Assembly (NCBI GenBank): GCA_964509545.1
Contig: CAZDXQ010000015.1
Coordinates: 1-64,000, forward strand
From: JADJWR01 sp964509545
GTDB taxonomy: Bacteria; Pseudomonadota; Gammaproteobacteria; Burkholderiales; Burkholderiaceae_F
Direction: 5' to 3'
DNA length: 64,000 nt
Shown: piece after piece, positions 37,286-44,889 of the stretch
How positions within the stretch are numbered: position 1 is the first letter of the stretch
Layout of the letters: each line of letters starts with the position of its first letter
Position numbers and translations under genes: made by a program
Notes under the pieces: generated by a model
The model's database searches: none
Seen by the model: the letters and a program-made list of their open reading frames with translations, nothing else
Told to the model about the DNA's origin: nothing

Positions 37286-38098
37286 ATGTTCGAGTCGGTC
37301 GGACGGGCGATTGCCACGTATCTGTCGAAACCGATCGGCAAGCCCGGCGGAACCAGCTTCGACGCGCGCATGGTCGCCGAGACGCTGGCGCCGGGCGACG
37401 TGCTGCTCGTCGAGGGCAACACGCGGATGAGCGCTGCGATCAAGTACCTGACGCAGTCGACCTGGTCGCACGCGGCGCTGTACGTCGGCCCGCGGCCGGA
37501 ACTGCCGCCGGTCGGCAACGAACCGGCGACGCTGATCGAGGCCGACGTGCTCGAAGGCGTGCGCGCGGTCCCGCTGTCGTGCTACAGCGGCTTTCGCATG
37601 CGCATCTGCCGCCCGGTCAACCTGACGCCGGCCGACCGCGAGCACCTGATCCAGTACATGATCCAGCGCCTCGGTTACCAGTACGACCTGAAGAACGTGC
37701 TGGACCTGGCGCGCTACCTGCTGCCCTTTCCCGTTCCCGCCCGCCTGCGGCGGCGGCTGATCGCCTTCGGCAGCGGCGATCCGACCCGAGCCATCTGCTC
37801 GACGCTGATCGCACAGGCCTTCGGCGTGCTGCGCTATCCGATCCTGCCCGTGATCTCGCGCAAGAACGACGGCAGCCCCGATCGGGCCGACCAGGTGCGT
37901 GAGCTCTGGCGCATCCGCCACCACAGCCTGTATGTGCCACGCGACTTCGACATCTCGCCGTTCTTCGAGGTCGTCAAGCCGCGCCTGACCAAGGCCTTTG
38001 ACTACCACCACGCGCCGTGGAGCGAAGGCAACACGGTCGTCATGGGCGACTCCGCGCCGACGGAAATACCCAACTTTTCCTCGGCCGGCGAGCCCTGA
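37286..38098 (+). CDS. YiiX/YebB-like permuted papain-fold cysteine hydrolase
   Basis: A 270-residue protein of the permuted NlpC/P60 (YiiX/C92-like) type. The order is permuted: His in TWSHAALYVG (about residue 60) comes before the catalytic Cys in AICSTLIAQAFG (about residue 173). GDVLLVEG near the N-terminus is the usual family start. It may hydrolyse a cell-wall peptide or lipid amide bond. ATG at 37286 is used; a TTG at 37259 precedes the ribosome-binding site and is unlikely. Confidence 0.82.
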   Translation: MFESVGRAIATYLSKPIGKPGGTSFDARMVAETLAPGDVLLVEGNTRMSAAIKYLTQSTWSHAALYVGPRPELPPVGNEPATLIEADVLEGVRAVPLSCYSGFRMRICRPVNLTPADREHLIQYMIQRLGYQYDLKNVLDLARYLLPFPVPARLRRRLIAFGSGDPTRAICSTLIAQAFGVLRYPILPVISRKNDGSPDRADQVRELWRIRHHSLYVPRDFDISPFFEVVKPRLTKAFDYHHAPWSEGNTVVMGDSAPTEIPNFSSAGEP

Positions 38099-38171
38099 TT
38101 CACCACGCGCGTCCGGCCTGCTCTCCGCGGTGCTGGCGACGGCGCGTCCGGCTTGCCGCCATGCGTCGCAT

Positions 38172-39581
38172 CTACGCCTCGTCCCACAGCGAGCGCATCG
38201 CCGCCTCGAAGCGTTGCGCGACGGTCGCCGCATTCGGATGCCGATGGGCTCGGACGACCCAGCGGCCGGCCACCATCACGTCTCTGCACGGCCGCGCCGG
38301 CGCGGAAAACACCAGCGCATCGAGCAGATGCGCCGACGGAACGCCGAGCAGTGATGGCTGCCGCTCGTCGAGCACCAGCGCATCGGCGCGCGCGCCGGTC
38401 ATCAGCCCCCACGCCGGCTCGCCCGCAGCCGCCGCGCCGCTGCTCACCGCCAGCGCAAACAGACGCTGCGCGGTCGATGGCACGCCGGCGTGCGGAGCCG
38501 CGGAAACATTGCGCCGGCGCAGCGCCAGCCGCTGCCCGTAATCGAGCCAGCGCAGTTCTTCGAGCGCGTCGCGCGACACATGGCTGTCCGAGCCGAGGGC
38601 GATCGGCACGCCGGCCGCAAGCCAGCCAGGCAGATCGGGCAGTCCGTCGCCGAGGTTGGCCTCGGTGGTCGGGCAGATCACCACGCCGGCGCCGCTTTTC
38701 GCCACCGCCTCGATCTCGGACGGCACCGTGTGCGTGGCATGGACCAGTTGCCAGCGCGCATCCAGGAATCCCTGCCTTGCCAGCCATTCGATCGGCCGGG
38801 CCGCGGTGGCCTTGATGCAGTCCTCGACCTCGGCCGTCTGTTCGGCAACATGGATATGGATCGGGCCGGAGAAGCCCTCGGCACACTGACGCAGGGCGAC
38901 GATCGATTCCGGCGCCGCGGCGCGAAGCGAGTGAATCGCCAGACCAGCGCGGAGCAAAGGCCGCGGCTGCGCGGCGATGCTGCAAGCCGCACGCCACACA
39001 TCGGCAGCGCCCATGGCAAAGCGGCGCTGGTCGTCGCGCAGGCCCGAATGCCCGAAGCCGGCGCGCTCGTACAGCACCGGCAGCACGGTGAGCCCGATGC
39101 CCGCGTCGGCGGCGGCGTCCGCCAGCACCCACGACAGTTCGAGCGGATCGGCATAGGGCCGGCCATCGTGGTCGTGCTGCAGGTATTGGAACTCGCAGAC
39201 CTGCGTGTACCCACCCCTCAGCAGTTCGACGTAGAGCTGCGCGGCGATCGCGCGCAGTTCGTCCGGCGTGACGCGCAAGGCGACGCGGTACATGCGGTCG
39301 CGCCATGACCAGAAATCGTCGGCCTCGCCCTCGCGCCGCTCCGCCAGCCCGGCAAAGGCGCGCTGGAAGGCATGGCTGTGCGCATCGACGAGACCGGGCA
39401 GCAGCGGCGCCGCCAGCACCTCGGCATCGGCCGGCGGCTGCGCCACACCGGGCGTCACCTCCGACCAGCGACCATCGGCGGCGATGCGCAGCAGCACCTG
39501 CTCGCGCCATTGCGCTTTTCCCGAAGGCTCCGACAGCCAGGCCCGTGGTGCCCATAGCGCCACCGCCCTGTCCTCACCCAT
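38172..39581 (-). CDS. hutF: Formimidoylglutamate deiminase HutF
   Basis: A 469-residue amidohydrolase that deaminates N-formimino-glutamate to N-formyl-glutamate. Metal motifs: DAHSHAFQRAFAG (HxH), HIHVAEQ, His in VHATH and the Asp in ALGSDSHV. Together with hutG it gives the five-step histidine route found in Pseudomonas and beta-proteobacteria. Its ATG lies inside hutG, overlapping by 8 bp, so the two are coupled. Last gene of the leftward hut operon. Confidence 0.95.
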   Translation of the reverse strand: MGEDRAVALWAPRAWLSEPSGKAQWREQVLLRIAADGRWSEVTPGVAQPPADAEVLAAPLLPGLVDAHSHAFQRAFAGLAERREGEADDFWSWRDRMYRVALRVTPDELRAIAAQLYVELLRGGYTQVCEFQYLQHDHDGRPYADPLELSWVLADAAADAGIGLTVLPVLYERAGFGHSGLRDDQRRFAMGAADVWRAACSIAAQPRPLLRAGLAIHSLRAAAPESIVALRQCAEGFSGPIHIHVAEQTAEVEDCIKATAARPIEWLARQGFLDARWQLVHATHTVPSEIEAVAKSGAGVVICPTTEANLGDGLPDLPGWLAAGVPIALGSDSHVSRDALEELRWLDYGQRLALRRRNVSAAPHAGVPSTAQRLFALAVSSGAAAAGEPAWGLMTGARADALVLDERQPSLLGVPSAHLLDALVFSAPARPCRDVMVAGRWVVRAHRHPNAATVAQRFEAAMRSLWDEA

Positions 39582-40374
39582 CGGGCCTCCAATCGAGCAC
39601 GGTGCGCAGCAGCCGGCGCAGCAGCGGCAGCAGTTGCGCCGCACGCTGCGCATCGATCTCATACGGCGGCGCCTCGGCCATGTAGGTCGACCAGCACATT
39701 TCCAACTGCACCGCATGGACGTTGTCCCGCGGCCGGCCGTAATGACGGGTGATGTAGCCGCCCTTGAAGCGGCCGTCGGTCGCATGCGTATAGCGGTGCT
39801 GCGCCGCAAGCACCTGCATCAGCGCGCTGCGCAGCGACGGCGCGCAGCTGGCCGCGCCGGCCGTGCCGAGGTTAAGGTCAGGCAGCTTGCCCTCGAACAG
39901 CCAGGGCAGCACCGAGCGGATGCTGTGCCCGTCCCACAGCACCGCGTAGCCGTGGTCGCGCTTCAGCCGCGCCAGTTCGGCAGCCAGCGCATCGTGATAC
40001 GGGCGCCAGTACTCGGCCAGCCTTGCCTGCACGTCGGCCGCGGTCGGTTCCTGGCCGTTGCGGTACAGCGGATCGCCGCTGAAAAAGCGCGTCGGACACA
40101 GTTCGGTGTTGTTGGCGCCTGCGTACATCGGGCTGTTTTCCGGCGGCCGATTCAGGTCGATCACGTAGCGCGAGAAGCGCGGGACGATCACGCTGGCACC
40201 GAGGCCGGCGGCGAACTCGTAAAGGCGGTCGAGATGCCAGTCGGCATCCTCCGACGCCAGCGCGCGCTCGACCAGCCGCGGCGTAAGCGGCTCGGCGATG
40301 CGCGTGCCGACATGCGGCAGGCTGACCAGCAGCGGCTTGCTGCCACGTTGCAGCGTGTAGATCGCCTCATTCAT
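39574..40374 (-). CDS. hutG: N-formylglutamate deformylase HutG
   Basis: A 266-residue hydrolase releasing glutamate and formate, the last step of the pathway. Family signatures: LLVSLPHVGT, PRFSRYVIDLNRPPEN, NNTELCPTRFF, WDGHSIRS and the C-terminal VHAVQLEMCWSTYM. ATG at 40374 overlaps the hutI stop (ATGA). The longer upstream frame is antisense to nothing but adds Arg-rich residues, so is discarded. Confidence 0.95.
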   Translation of the reverse strand: MNEAIYTLQRGSKPLLVSLPHVGTRIAEPLTPRLVERALASEDADWHLDRLYEFAAGLGASVIVPRFSRYVIDLNRPPENSPMYAGANNTELCPTRFFSGDPLYRNGQEPTAADVQARLAEYWRPYHDALAAELARLKRDHGYAVLWDGHSIRSVLPWLFEGKLPDLNLGTAGAASCAPSLRSALMQVLAAQHRYTHATDGRFKGGYITRHYGRPRDNVHAVQLEMCWSTYMAEAPPYEIDAQRAAQLLPLLRRLLRTVLDWRPDG

Positions 40375-41579
40375 GGCCCGCGTTCGCCTCCGGCCACCAC
40401 CACGCGACGACAGGGATTGCGGCCGAACCAGTACGCCAGTTCGTTCGGGTGATCGACATCCCACACGGCGAAGTCGGCGCGGCTGCCGGCAGCCAGCCGG
40501 CCGCGATCATGCAGTCCGAGCGCCCGCGCGCCGTTGACGGTGACGCCGCGCAGCGCCTCCTCGGGCGTGAGATGGAAAAGCGTGCACGCCATGTTCAGCA
40601 TCAGCAGCAGCGACAGCGTCGGTGACGATCCGGGGTTGTGATCGGTGGCCAGCGCCAGCGGCACCCCGGCCGCGCGCAGTCGCTCGACCGGCGGCAGCTT
40701 GGTCTCGCGCAGGAAGTAGAACGCGCCGGGCAGCAGCACCGCCACCGTGCCCGCATGAGCCATCGCCCGCACGCCGGCATCGCTCAGGTATTCCAGGTGA
40801 TCGCAGGACAACGCCCCGTACTCGGCGGCCAGCTGCGCGCCGCCCTGGTCGGAAAGCTGCTCGGCATGCAGCTTCAGCGGCAGCCCTGCGGCGCGCGCCG
40901 CGTCGAACACGCGCCGCGTCTGCGCCGGCGTGAAGCCGATGCGGTCGCAGAACGCGTCGACGGCGTCGATCAGGCCCTCGGCATGAAGCTGCGGCAACCA
41001 GGCACAGGCCGCGTCGATGTAGTCGTCGGCGCGACCGTCGAACTCCGGCGGCAGCGCGTGCGCGGCGAGATAGGTGGTTCGCACGGTCAGGGGCAGTTCG
41101 CGGCCGAGCCTGCGCGCCACGCGCAGGCAGCGCGCCTCGTGCTCGCGGCTCAGCCCATAGCCGGACTTGATCTCCAGCGTCGTCACGCCTTCGGCCCTCA
41201 GGGCCAGCGCCCGGCCGCGCGCAGCCGCGAACAGGGCGTCCTCGCCGGCCGCGCGCGTGGCGGCGACGGTCGAGCGGATGCCGCCGCCGGCGCGGGCGAT
41301 CTGCTCGTACGTGGCGCCATTCAGGCGCTGCTCGAATTCGCGCGCGCGATCGCCGCCGTAGACCAGATGCGTGTGACAGTCGACCAGGCCGGGCGTGACG
41401 AGACGGCCCTCCAGATCGTGCTCGGCTTCGATCGCCACCGCGCGCGGCAGGTCAGCCTCGTCGCCGACCCAGTGCAGCCTGTCGCCGTCGGCCAGCAACG
41501 CGCCGCGTTCGATCCAGCCCCAGGGCACGCCGTCATCGAGCGTGGCCAGCCTTGCGTTGCGCCAGAGCGTCATGACCAT
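40371..41579 (-). CDS. hutI: Imidazolonepropionase HutI
   Basis: A 402-residue amidohydrolase opening the imidazolone ring to give N-formimino-glutamate. Signatures: VTPGLVDCHTHLVYGG (HxH), GGGIRSTV, EIKSGYGL, LKLHAEQLSD, SCDHLEYL and LATDHNPG. Two Mets are possible: the first (41579) has GAGG seven bases upstream; the third residue Met (41573) would give a four-base ATGA overlap with hutD. I use the first. Confidence 0.96.
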   Translation of the reverse strand: MVMTLWRNARLATLDDGVPWGWIERGALLADGDRLHWVGDEADLPRAVAIEAEHDLEGRLVTPGLVDCHTHLVYGGDRAREFEQRLNGATYEQIARAGGGIRSTVAATRAAGEDALFAAARGRALALRAEGVTTLEIKSGYGLSREHEARCLRVARRLGRELPLTVRTTYLAAHALPPEFDGRADDYIDAACAWLPQLHAEGLIDAVDAFCDRIGFTPAQTRRVFDAARAAGLPLKLHAEQLSDQGGAQLAAEYGALSCDHLEYLSDAGVRAMAHAGTVAVLLPGAFYFLRETKLPPVERLRAAGVPLALATDHNPGSSPTLSLLLMLNMACTLFHLTPEEALRGVTVNGARALGLHDRGRLAAGSRADFAVWDVDHPNELAYWFGRNPCRRVVVAGGERGP

Positions 41580-42148
41580 GGCGATGCCTCACGTGGCGTG
41601 GCGGCCAGCCACCAGCCGATGGCAGGCGCCATTGCCGAGGGAATGAATGCCAGCGCTGCCGGCGCCTGATCGAACCACAGCAGCGAGCGCGCCGGCAAGT
41701 CGATGGTTTCACCGGCCACGCAACGTCCGGGCACCGCCGCGAACAGGCCGCATTGCGCCGCCCGCGGCCGCCACGGCTCGCCGCCAACGGCGCGGAACAT
41801 GCCGCCGCGCATGCCGCGCAGCATCAGGTTCAGATCGCGCGTCGGCCCGGCCAGCAGGCGGCAGGCAGTCGGGACGTCGCCGCCGAACTGAAGCGGCGCG
41901 TCGGCTGAGGTCAGGCGATGCGTCGTGGCCCCGACGGTCAGCTCGACGCCCGCGCCGTCGAGCACCGCAAACCAGCGCTCCACCGCCGGAAAGCTCGAAA
42001 AAGTACCGTCGGCGTCGACGTCGGCCACGCTGACGCGCAGCCGCCAGGCATCGGCAGTGGGCCAGGCCAGCAGTTCGCGGGTGCGGCCGCCACCGTTGCG
42101 CCATGGCTGCGGCGCGACGTCGTCGACACGGATCGTGGCGAAGCTCAT
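41570..42148 (-). CDS. hutD: HutD/Ves family protein
   Basis: A 192-residue cupin-like protein. Characteristic segments are PQPWRNGGGRTRELLAWP, WRLRVSVADVDADGTFSSFPAVERWFAVLDG and LNLMLRG. HutD has no proven enzymatic step; in Pseudomonas it limits hut expression and improves fitness, probably by binding a pathway intermediate. Four-base ATGA overlap with hutC, and 10-base overlap with hutI. Confidence 0.92.
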   Translation of the reverse strand: MSFATIRVDDVAPQPWRNGGGRTRELLAWPTADAWRLRVSVADVDADGTFSSFPAVERWFAVLDGAGVELTVGATTHRLTSADAPLQFGGDVPTACRLLAGPTRDLNLMLRGMRGGMFRAVGGEPWRPRAAQCGLFAAVPGRCVAGETIDLPARSLLWFDQAPAALAFIPSAMAPAIGWWLAATPREASPWS

Positions 42149-42864
42149 GGACTGAACCTCCCTTCGAGCTGGTAGCGCGAACCCGGGTGCACCAGCCTCG
42201 CCAGCGTGATCGGCACCCCGCGGCTGACCGTGCGGCGAACGATGACGAGGCAAGGCTCGTCGCGGGCGATGCCGAGCAGCCGGGCTTCCTGCGCCGTCGC
42301 CCGGCTCGCTTCGATCGTGTACTGCGCCTCCCATAGCGGCGCCACTTCGAGCAGGTAGCGGGTCGGCGTCGTGCGGGTGAAGTCGACGCGCAGATATTCC
42401 GGTGCCGCCGCAGGATTGACGTAGCGGTCCTCGCACTGCAGCGGCACGCCGTTGTCGAAATGCACGAGCAGCGTGTGGAAGACCGGGTCGCCGGAGGCCA
42501 GGCCAAGGCTTGCCGCCAGCGCGGCGCTGGCCGGCTCGCTTCGCTTCAGCTGCACCTCGGCGTGGTGGCGATGGCCGCGGGCGGCGATTTCCTCCTGCAG
42601 GTCGCGGATGGTCAAGGTCGAGGAGATCCGGTGAAGCTGCGCGGCGAAGGTGCCGACCCCCTGCACGCGCTCGACCAAGCCTTCGGATTGCAGCTCGCGC
42701 AGCGCCCGATTGACCGTCATCCGGCTGACGCCGAACTGCGCGACCAGTTCGGCCTCGGAAGGCATCAGTTCGCCCGGCCGCCAGCGACCCTCGGCAAGCC
42801 CGGACTTCAGGAAGTCCTTGACCCGCGAGTAAGGCGCGGCGGCACGGCTGGCGACAGCATCCAT
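42145..42864 (-). CDS. hutC: Histidine-utilisation repressor HutC (GntR family)
   Basis: A 239-residue GntR-type repressor. The N-terminal winged helix (PSEAELVAQFGVSRMTVNRALRELQSEGLV) is followed by the UTRA effector domain, which in HutC binds urocanate and releases DNA. It is first in the leftward operon, so represses itself. I see no ribosome-binding site before the ATG, and a fair -10 (TACGAT, 42871-42876) ends six bases before the ATG, so the mRNA may be leaderless. Confidence 0.93.
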   Translation of the reverse strand: MDAVASRAAAPYSRVKDFLKSGLAEGRWRPGELMPSEAELVAQFGVSRMTVNRALRELQSEGLVERVQGVGTFAAQLHRISSTLTIRDLQEEIAARGHRHHAEVQLKRSEPASAALAASLGLASGDPVFHTLLVHFDNGVPLQCEDRYVNPAAAPEYLRVDFTRTTPTRYLLEVAPLWEAQYTIEASRATAQEARLLGIARDEPCLVIVRRTVSRGVPITLARLVHPGSRYQLEGRFSP

Positions 42865-42870
42865 GCCGCG

Positions 42871-42899
42871 ATCGTACTTGCCCAGTCCTGTCTAGACAA
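42871..42899 (-). promoter_or_regulatory. hutC promoter with HutC operator O1
   Basis: On the minus strand, TTGTCT (42899-42894) and TACGAT (42876-42871) are 17 bases apart. The perfect palindrome TGTCTAGACA at 42889-42898 overlaps this -35. It fits the GT-n-TA-n-AC operator type of the HutC subfamily. HutC bound here would block RNA polymerase, giving autorepression. Confidence 0.65.
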
Positions 42900-42956
42900 G
42901 CAGCCCTTCGCCGGTGCAGCTGCGCAGAGACGGGATCCGCTCGTGCCGATCGAGTC

Positions 42957-42985
42957 TTGACTATGGTTGTCTAGACAAGTACAGT
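42957..42985 (+). promoter_or_regulatory. hutU promoter with HutC operator O2
   Basis: TTGACT (42957-42962) and TACAGT (42980-42985) are exactly 17 bases apart, a good sigma-70 promoter. The 12-bp perfect palindrome TTGTCTAGACAA (42967-42978) fills the spacer. It shares its 10-bp core TGTCTAGACA with O1. The two operator centres are 79 bp apart, so joint binding across the divergent region is possible. Confidence 0.75.
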
Positions 42986-43019
42986 GCCGGCATCTTCCTG
43001 CCTGCCGCCGAGACCGCCG

Positions 43020-44720
43020 ATGACCGACCTGTCCTCTCCCCAGATCGCCCGCCCGCGCCCGGTGCGCGCACCGCGCGGAAGCCTCCTGTCGTGCCGCAAC
43101 TGGCAGATCGAGGCCGCCTACCGGATGATCCAGAACAACCTCGACCCGGAGGTGGCCGAGAACCCCGACGCGCTGGTGGTCTACGGCGGCATCGGCAAGG
43201 CGGCGCGCAACTGGGACTGCTTCGAGGCGATCCTGAAGGCGCTGCGCGAGCTCGCCGAGGACGAGTCGCTGCTGATTCAGTCCGGCAAGCCGGTCGGCGT
43301 GCTGCGCACGCACCTCGACGCGCCGCGCGTGCTCATCGCCAATTCCAACCTGGTGCCGAAGTGGGCAACCTGGGAGCACTTCGACGAACTCGACCGCAGG
43401 GGCCTGATGATGTACGGCCAGATGACCGCGGGTTCGTGGATCTACATCGGCAGCCAGGGCATCGTGCAGGGAACGTACGAGACCTTCGCCGAAGCGGGGC
43501 GGCAGCACTACGGCGGCAGCCTGGCAGGCAGGTGGATTCTCACCGCCGGCCTCGGTGGCATGGGCGGCGCGCAGCCGCTGGCGGCCAGTTTCGCCGGCGC
43601 AGTGTCGCTGAACATCGAGTGCCAGCAGAGCCGCATCAATTTCCGCCTGCGCTCCCGCTATCTTGACGAACAGGCGGCGGACCTCGACGACGCGCTGGCG
43701 CGTATCGCGCGCTACACGGCACAGCGCAAGGCGGTGTCGATCGGCCTGCTCGGCAACGCGGCCGAGATCCTGCCCGAACTGGTCGCGCGGGCGCGCTCCG
43801 GCGGAATGAGGCCGGATCTCGTCACCGACCAGACCTCGGCGCACGACCTGATCAACGGCTATCTGCCGGCCGGCTGGACCGTCGGCGAGTGGCGCGCGGC
43901 GGCCGCCGACAGCACGCAGCACGCACGGCTGCGCGAGGCGGCGGCCAGGAGCTGCGCCGTGCATGTGCAGGCGATGCTCGCCTTCCAGCAGATGGGTGTG
44001 CCAACCGTCGACTACGGCAACAACATCCGCCAGGTCGCCTTCGACGAGGGCGTGAAGAACGCGTTCGACTTTCCCGGTTTCGTGCCCGCCTACATCCGGC
44101 CGCTGTTCTGCCGCGGCAAAGGCCCGTTCCGCTGGGTGGCGCTGTCGGGCGATCCGGAAGATATCCGCAGAACCGACGCGAAGCTGAAGGAGTTGTTCCC
44201 CGGCGACGGCAGCCTCCACCGCTGGCTCGACATGGCCGAAAGCCGCATTGCCTTCCAGGGTCTGCCGGCACGCATCTGCTGGATCGGCCTGGGCGAGCGG
44301 CACCGCGCAGGACTCGCCTTCAACGAGATGGTGAAATCGGGCGAGTTGAAGGCGCCGATCGTCATCGGCCGCGATCATCTCGATTCGGGCTCGGTGGCCA
44401 GCCCCAATCGCGAGACCGAATCGATGCGCGACGGCTCGGATGCCGTGTCCGACTGGCCGCTGCTGAACGCGCTGCTTTCGACCGCCGGCGGCGCCACGTG
44501 GGTCAGCCTGCACCATGGCGGCGGCGTCGGCATGGGCTACTCGCAGCACGCCGGCGTCGTCATCGTCTGCGACGGCACCGAGGCCGCGGCAAAGCGGATC
44601 GAGCGCGTGCTGTGGAACGATCCGGCCATCGGCGTCATCCGCCACGCCGACGCCGGCTACGAGGACGCGATCGCCTGCGCCCGCGACAACGGCCTGAACA
44701 TGCCGATGCTGCCGCGATGA
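43020..44720 (+). CDS. hutU: Urocanate hydratase HutU
   Basis: A 566-residue NAD-dependent hydratase turning urocanate into imidazolonepropionate, of normal length. Signatures: YGGIGKAARNWDCFEAI, NSNLVPKWATWEHF, the NAD site GLGGMGGAQPLA, VDYGNNIRQVAFDEGV and FCRGKGPFRWVALSGDPEDI with the catalytic Cys. ATG at 43020. First gene of the rightward hut unit, controlled by operator O2. Confidence 0.97.
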   Translation: MTDLSSPQIARPRPVRAPRGSLLSCRNWQIEAAYRMIQNNLDPEVAENPDALVVYGGIGKAARNWDCFEAILKALRELAEDESLLIQSGKPVGVLRTHLDAPRVLIANSNLVPKWATWEHFDELDRRGLMMYGQMTAGSWIYIGSQGIVQGTYETFAEAGRQHYGGSLAGRWILTAGLGGMGGAQPLAASFAGAVSLNIECQQSRINFRLRSRYLDEQAADLDDALARIARYTAQRKAVSIGLLGNAAEILPELVARARSGGMRPDLVTDQTSAHDLINGYLPAGWTVGEWRAAAADSTQHARLREAAARSCAVHVQAMLAFQQMGVPTVDYGNNIRQVAFDEGVKNAFDFPGFVPAYIRPLFCRGKGPFRWVALSGDPEDIRRTDAKLKELFPGDGSLHRWLDMAESRIAFQGLPARICWIGLGERHRAGLAFNEMVKSGELKAPIVIGRDHLDSGSVASPNRETESMRDGSDAVSDWPLLNALLSTAGGATWVSLHHGGGVGMGYSQHAGVVIVCDGTEAAAKRIERVLWNDPAIGVIRHADAGYEDAIACARDNGLNMPMLPR

Positions 44721-44759
44721 TGTCGTTCGCCGCGGATTCGATTGCGAGCGGGAAAGAAT

Positions 44760-44868
44760 TTGCCACGGATTCACACGGATGAACACGGATTAAGGAGTTC
44801 CTTGAAATCCGTGCAATCCGTGTAACCCGTGGCGAGAATCTTCTTTCAGCCGCGTCCATCCGTGGCAA
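44760..44868. repeat. Dispersed-type repeat between hutU and hutH
   Basis: The stretch is built from short variants of CACGGAT and its complement ATCCGTG, at least seven times (for example CACGGATTCACACGGATG, AATCCGTGCAATCCGTG, CCATCCGTGG). TTGCCACGGAT at 44760-44770 and ATCCGTGGCAA at 44858-44868 form an 11-bp terminal inverted repeat. Similar ATCCGTG arrays are, from memory, scattered between genes in many bacterial genomes; only this copy was noticed here. Confidence 0.75.
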
Positions 44869-44889
44869 TCGAATTTCCTTTCTGACCCC

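Noticed and set aside
44721..44780. Small ORF starting ATGTCGTTCGCC right after hutU
   Set aside because: Runs at once into the dispersed repeat and stops; no ribosome-binding site of its own.
42807..44786. 659-residue open frame on the minus strand
   Set aside because: Antisense to hutU, a fully recognisable gene, and running into the hut promoter region.
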